Below, piece after piece: positions 61,488 through 64,000 of a stretch of 64,000 bases of DNA. The DNA is taken from the NCBI RefSeq assembly GCF_900157305.1, contig NZ_LS974202.1, positions 2,542,001 through 2,606,000 on the forward strand. The letters run 5' to 3'. Source of the stretch: Mesotoga infera. Lineage in GTDB: Bacteria > Thermotogota > Thermotogae > Petrotogales > Kosmotogaceae. Numbering within the stretch: position 1 is the stretch's first letter; every line of letters starts with the position of its first letter. The notes beneath the pieces were generated by a model. It did not search any database. It saw only the letters and a program-made list of their open reading frames with translations, and was not told where the DNA came from. Both the position numbers and the translations under genes were made by a program.

Positions 61488-62489
61488 ATGGGTAGAACAC
61501 GTTCGATCACTCTAACGATCCTCTTTATTCTGATCGCTTTCGCGGCTACAGCCGTGACTGCATTGAAGGATTTTTCTCTGGCGAGCATAGATATGAAAGA
61601 GTTCCAGGCCGTTCAGCCGATGTACACGATATCGGCCCTGTCCAGGTTCAACGGCAGGTCAGGATCCCCCGCCTACGTCTCGGTCGAGGGCGCCATATAC
61701 GATTTCTCCCAGCTGAGACGCTGGACAGGGGGTAACCACATGTCTCAACACTCGGCCGGCACCGAACTGACATACGAATTGAAAAGTCTTTCTCCTCACA
61801 GGGAGGGGAAGATCGCGGACATAGAGCCGGTCGGCGTTCTGGTGATCACTCTAGAAGAGTTGAAAAAATTTGACGGAAAGAGTGGAAGGAAAGGTTACGT
61901 CGCTGCCTGGGGAAAGGTGTACGATTTCTCGCGGCTGGGCAGATGGCGAAACGGTTCACACCAGGGAGGCATTCATCTGGCTGGAGAGGAATTGACTTCC
62001 GAGCTCACGAAGGACTCCCCTCACGGAGTACGCAAGATCGAAGGGGTCGATGCCGTTGCCATATTTGGTATGACCATCGACGAGTTGAAAACGATGAACG
62101 GGAATGGTGGAAAGAAGACCTATGTGGCCGTAGAAGGGAGGGTTTACGACGTGAGCGCTCTCGCTTCATGGAAGGGTGGAAACCACCAGTGTGGACTTCA
62201 TATGGCCGGTAATGAGCTAACCGTGGAAATACTTCACGACTCGCCCCATGGAGCGGCAAGCCTTGACAAGGCTTACCTTATAGGCATACTGGTCTTTACG
62301 CTGGAACAGCTGAAGAGATACGACGGTGTCGCGGATAACCGTAAGCTCGTCTCGTACGAAGGCGTGGTTTACGATGTGGCCGACATCGACTGGACTGCCG
62401 GTTACGGAATCGAGGTCGGAACCTCGCTGGGCAATGAACTCTCGAAGCTCGAAAATGCGCATATTATCGGATATATAGTGCGAAACTGA
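61488..62489 (+). CDS. Exported protein with four tandem cytochrome-b5-like domains
   Basis: A 333-residue protein with an N-terminal signal or anchor (residues 8-25). It consists of four units of about 72 residues with the pattern L..F.G..G...YV.V.G.VYD.S.L..W.GG.H....H.AG.ELT.EL...SPHG, the short bacterial cytochrome b5/steroid-binding fold. Units 1-3 have two His four residues apart (GGNHMSQH, GSHQGGIH, GGNHQCGLH), possible haem ligands. Unit 4 (WTAGYGIEVGTSLGNEL) lacks them. Electron transfer or haem binding outside the cytoplasm is inferred. ATG with GGAGGTG. Confidence 0.8.
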   Translation: MGRTRSITLTILFILIAFAATAVTALKDFSLASIDMKEFQAVQPMYTISALSRFNGRSGSPAYVSVEGAIYDFSQLRRWTGGNHMSQHSAGTELTYELKSLSPHREGKIADIEPVGVLVITLEELKKFDGKSGRKGYVAAWGKVYDFSRLGRWRNGSHQGGIHLAGEELTSELTKDSPHGVRKIEGVDAVAIFGMTIDELKTMNGNGGKKTYVAVEGRVYDVSALASWKGGNHQCGLHMAGNELTVEILHDSPHGAASLDKAYLIGILVFTLEQLKRYDGVADNRKLVSYEGVVYDVADIDWTAGYGIEVGTSLGNELSKLENAHIIGYIVRN

Positions 62490-62673
62490 AAGATCCACGT
62501 TTTTTATCGTGTTCAGAACAAAGAGAAAAAAGGCTAGAACGATTTCGTGAGACTACCCGCCGGTTCGATGGTATGATGGTATTGAAGACGCGTGGACGGG
62601 TCCTACACATTTTTGCCACAGGCTTTTCAAAGAACATTTTCAAAAATCTTATGGAGATGGGGGTAGTGTTTGG
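62490..62673. other. Intergenic region, 184 bp
   Basis: No gene. TATGAT at about 62571 is a possible -10 for the aldolase-kinase pair. I see no operator like those at 48.4 kb. Confidence 0.3.
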
Positions 62674-63303
62674 ATGTTTCAAAGACTCATAGAAGGCAGG
62701 CTTCTGATAGTCATAAGAGGACTGGATACCGGAAGAACTATCGATCTATGCGGTTTGCTCCACGATGCGGGAGTTCTATTTGCCGAAGTTAGCTTTTCCG
62801 ACCGGTGGGCCTACGAATCACTCAAGGAACTCAAAAAACACTTCGGCGACAGGTTGTTTCTGGGGGCGGGTACGATCTTCAACACAGATGATTATTCGAA
62901 GGCGTTGCGTGCCGGCGCCGATTACCTACTCAGCCCCGGTTTCAGTCACGAGGTCGCCTCACTTTCGTTGAAAGATGGTATCCCATATATACCGGGAGTT
63001 TATACCTCTACGGAGATCCAGACGGCTTTGAACATGGGCTTTACACTTCTGAAACTCTTTCCGGGGGAACTTGAAGGGCTCAGACTTTTGAAAGCCTACA
63101 GGGGACCGTTCCCGCAGGCCAGATTCATGCCATTTGGAGGCGTCACGCCCGATAACGCGGCTACCTTCATCCAGGAGGGTGCAGCAGCCCTCGGTGTGGG
63201 GAGTTATATAGCCAACGCGGAGCTCCTCGAAGAGAGGAAATACGGAGAGATTTCGGAGAGAATTTCCAGAATGAAGACCGCGGTGGGGATAATCGATGAC
63301 TGA
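62674..63303 (+). CDS. KDPG/KHG aldolase-family protein
   Basis: A 209-residue class I aldolase. VIRGLDTG supplies the phosphate/substrate Arg, FAEVSFSD the Glu, LLKLFPGE the Schiff-base Lys and MPFGGVTPDNAATFI the phosphate loop. It cleaves 2-keto-3-deoxy-6-phosphogluconate or a similar keto-deoxy sugar acid. ATG with GGGGGTAG upstream. The next gene, a ROK kinase, overlaps its last 8 bases, so the two act in one pathway, for example phosphorylation of a sugar acid followed by cleavage. Confidence 0.9.
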   Translation: MFQRLIEGRLLIVIRGLDTGRTIDLCGLLHDAGVLFAEVSFSDRWAYESLKELKKHFGDRLFLGAGTIFNTDDYSKALRAGADYLLSPGFSHEVASLSLKDGIPYIPGVYTSTEIQTALNMGFTLLKLFPGELEGLRLLKAYRGPFPQARFMPFGGVTPDNAATFIQEGAAALGVGSYIANAELLEERKYGEISERISRMKTAVGIIDD

Positions 63304-64000
63304 TCTTGCGATAGATGTCGGTGGGACCAAGACGCTGGTAGCGGTCTTCGAAGATGACTCTGTAAAACCGTCGGAAGTGGACAGATTTCCAACCGATCCC
63401 TACGCCGGGCTGGAGAACTTCATAACCAGATTATCGAAGGTCTGCGCGAAATACGTTGATCCTTCGAATGTGAGGTACTGGGGACTTTGCACGGCCGGGG
63501 CGGTCGATGTTTCGACCGGCAGGTTGATATGGTCTCCCAACCTCGGCTGGAAGGATGTAAATCTCTACGAAAGGCTCAGTCAGCTTTTCGGAAATCAAGG
63601 AATCGTTGAAAACGACTGCAATGCGGCCGCCTATGGCGAGTGGTCTGCCCGACCGGGTATAGATTCTCTAGTTTACGTTACCGTCAGCACGGGCATCGGT
63701 ATGGGGATAGTATCGTCGGGCCGGATAATACGAGGCTCCCATGGTGCGGCAGGAGAGATAGGCCACACTACGGTGCTTCCTGACGGGCCGGAATGTACCT
63801 GCGGACGCAGGGGCTGTCTTCAGGCTATCGCCGGGGGAAGGGGTCTTTCCAGCCAGGTAGAGAGACTCCTGGGGAAGCGTCTTTCCACAGAGGAGATAAT
63901 CGACCTCGCCAGAGAGGGGGAACCGGAGTACGTCGAGATCGTTGTAAAGGGGGCCATGTTCCTGGGGCGTTTTCTCGCCAACATGATCGATGCGCTCGAC
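63296..64000 (+). CDS. ROK-family sugar kinase, 5' part only
   Basis: ATG 63296 opens a frame that leaves the window at the right edge, 235 codons visible. It shows LAIDVGGTKTLVAVF (ATP loop), the catalytic Asp in VENDCNAAAYGEW, VTVSTGIGMGIV, GAAGEIGHTT and a complete zinc motif CTCGRRGCLQ. Unlike the ROK protein of the mannoside locus it keeps the zinc site. Coupled to the aldolase gene by an 8-bp overlap. Confidence 0.9.
   Translation, partial: MTDLAIDVGGTKTLVAVFEDDSVKPSEVDRFPTDPYAGLENFITRLSKVCAKYVDPSNVRYWGLCTAGAVDVSTGRLIWSPNLGWKDVNLYERLSQLFGNQGIVENDCNAAAYGEWSARPGIDSLVYVTVSTGIGMGIVSSGRIIRGSHGAAGEIGHTTVLPDGPECTCGRRGCLQAIAGGRGLSSQVERLLGKRLSTEEIIDLAREGEPEYVEIVVKGAMFLGRFLANMIDALD

Noticed and set aside
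1-64000. CRISPR arrays, tRNA or rRNA genes, transposases, known riboswitches
   Set aside because: No regularly spaced repeats, no cloverleaf or rRNA-like stretches, no transposase motifs and no recognised riboswitch consensus were found by reading; a covariance-model scan would be needed to exclude weak cases.

Overview
The window looks like chromosomal DNA of a member of the Thermotogota, most likely a Kosmotoga/Mesotoga-like organism. I infer this from gene content and codon use (many AGA/AGG arginine and GAA glutamate codons, GTG and TTG starts, strong GGAGG ribosome binding sites, roughly 50% G+C by eye). There is no rRNA, tRNA or marker that fixes the genus. I saw no tRNA, CRISPR array, transposase or phage gene.

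Layout. 1-2.7 kb: end of a ThiP/FbpB-like ABC permease, convergent with nth (endonuclease III) and an M18 aminopeptidase. 2.8-4.9 kb: an ECF sigma factor, a probable membrane anti-sigma factor and an exported LolA/RseB-like protein, with a candidate self-recognised ECF promoter. 5.0-9.6 kb: a Fur/PerR regulator with an operator over its -10 box, then pheS-pheT-inositol monophosphatase. 9.6-16 kb: a leftward set of housekeeping and metabolic genes: an Lnt fused to a CoA-binding domain, a HAD phosphatase, a PP-loop ATPase, a ferredoxin-type aldo/keto reductase and a cysteine desulfidase-like protein. 16.1-18.2 kb: a radical SAM enzyme and a TetR regulator with a near-perfect 24-bp palindrome upstream. 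18.2-21.2 kb: RpiR regulator plus BMP-family binding protein with four helically phased palindromes upstream, and an exported protein of unknown function. 21.3-22.4 kb: rsgA behind a 24-codon upstream ORF, an intrinsic terminator and an arm that can pair with the rsgA ribosome binding site.

22.5-28.4 kb is an untidy accessory stretch: AbrB regulator, ABC exporter with a frameshifted permease, about 670 bp of palindromic repeats, a remnant of an Eis-like acetyltransferase, a frameshifted HMA/SafE/cupredoxin protein and an iron-dependent alcohol dehydrogenase. 28.6-32.3 kb holds a signalling set: PAS histidine kinase (frameshifted), a stand-alone receiver, and a receiver-PAS-HD-GYP protein. 32.4-42.3 kb has lipA/lipB, an acetoacetate decarboxylase-like/SDR/duplicated membrane protein cassette, surface lipoproteins (one broken by two stops) and a ferritin-like DUF2202 protein.

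42.4-61.4 kb is the most coherent system: a divergent locus for alpha-mannosides. Leftward are an uncharacterised 618-aa protein, a mannose-6-phosphate isomerase with a degenerate kinase-like N-terminus, a ROK kinase and an SGNH esterase. Rightward are a sugar ABC importer, a secreted GH38-like protein, a LacI regulator, a second GH38-like protein, a uroporphyrinogen-decarboxylase-family protein and a canonical GH38 alpha-mannosidase. Two LacI-type operators lie in the divergent promoter region. The proposed route is import, de-esterification, hydrolysis to mannose, phosphorylation by the ROK kinase, and isomerisation to fructose-6-phosphate. The window ends with an exported protein of four tandem cytochrome-b5-like domains, a KDPG-aldolase-family protein and the start of a second ROK kinase.
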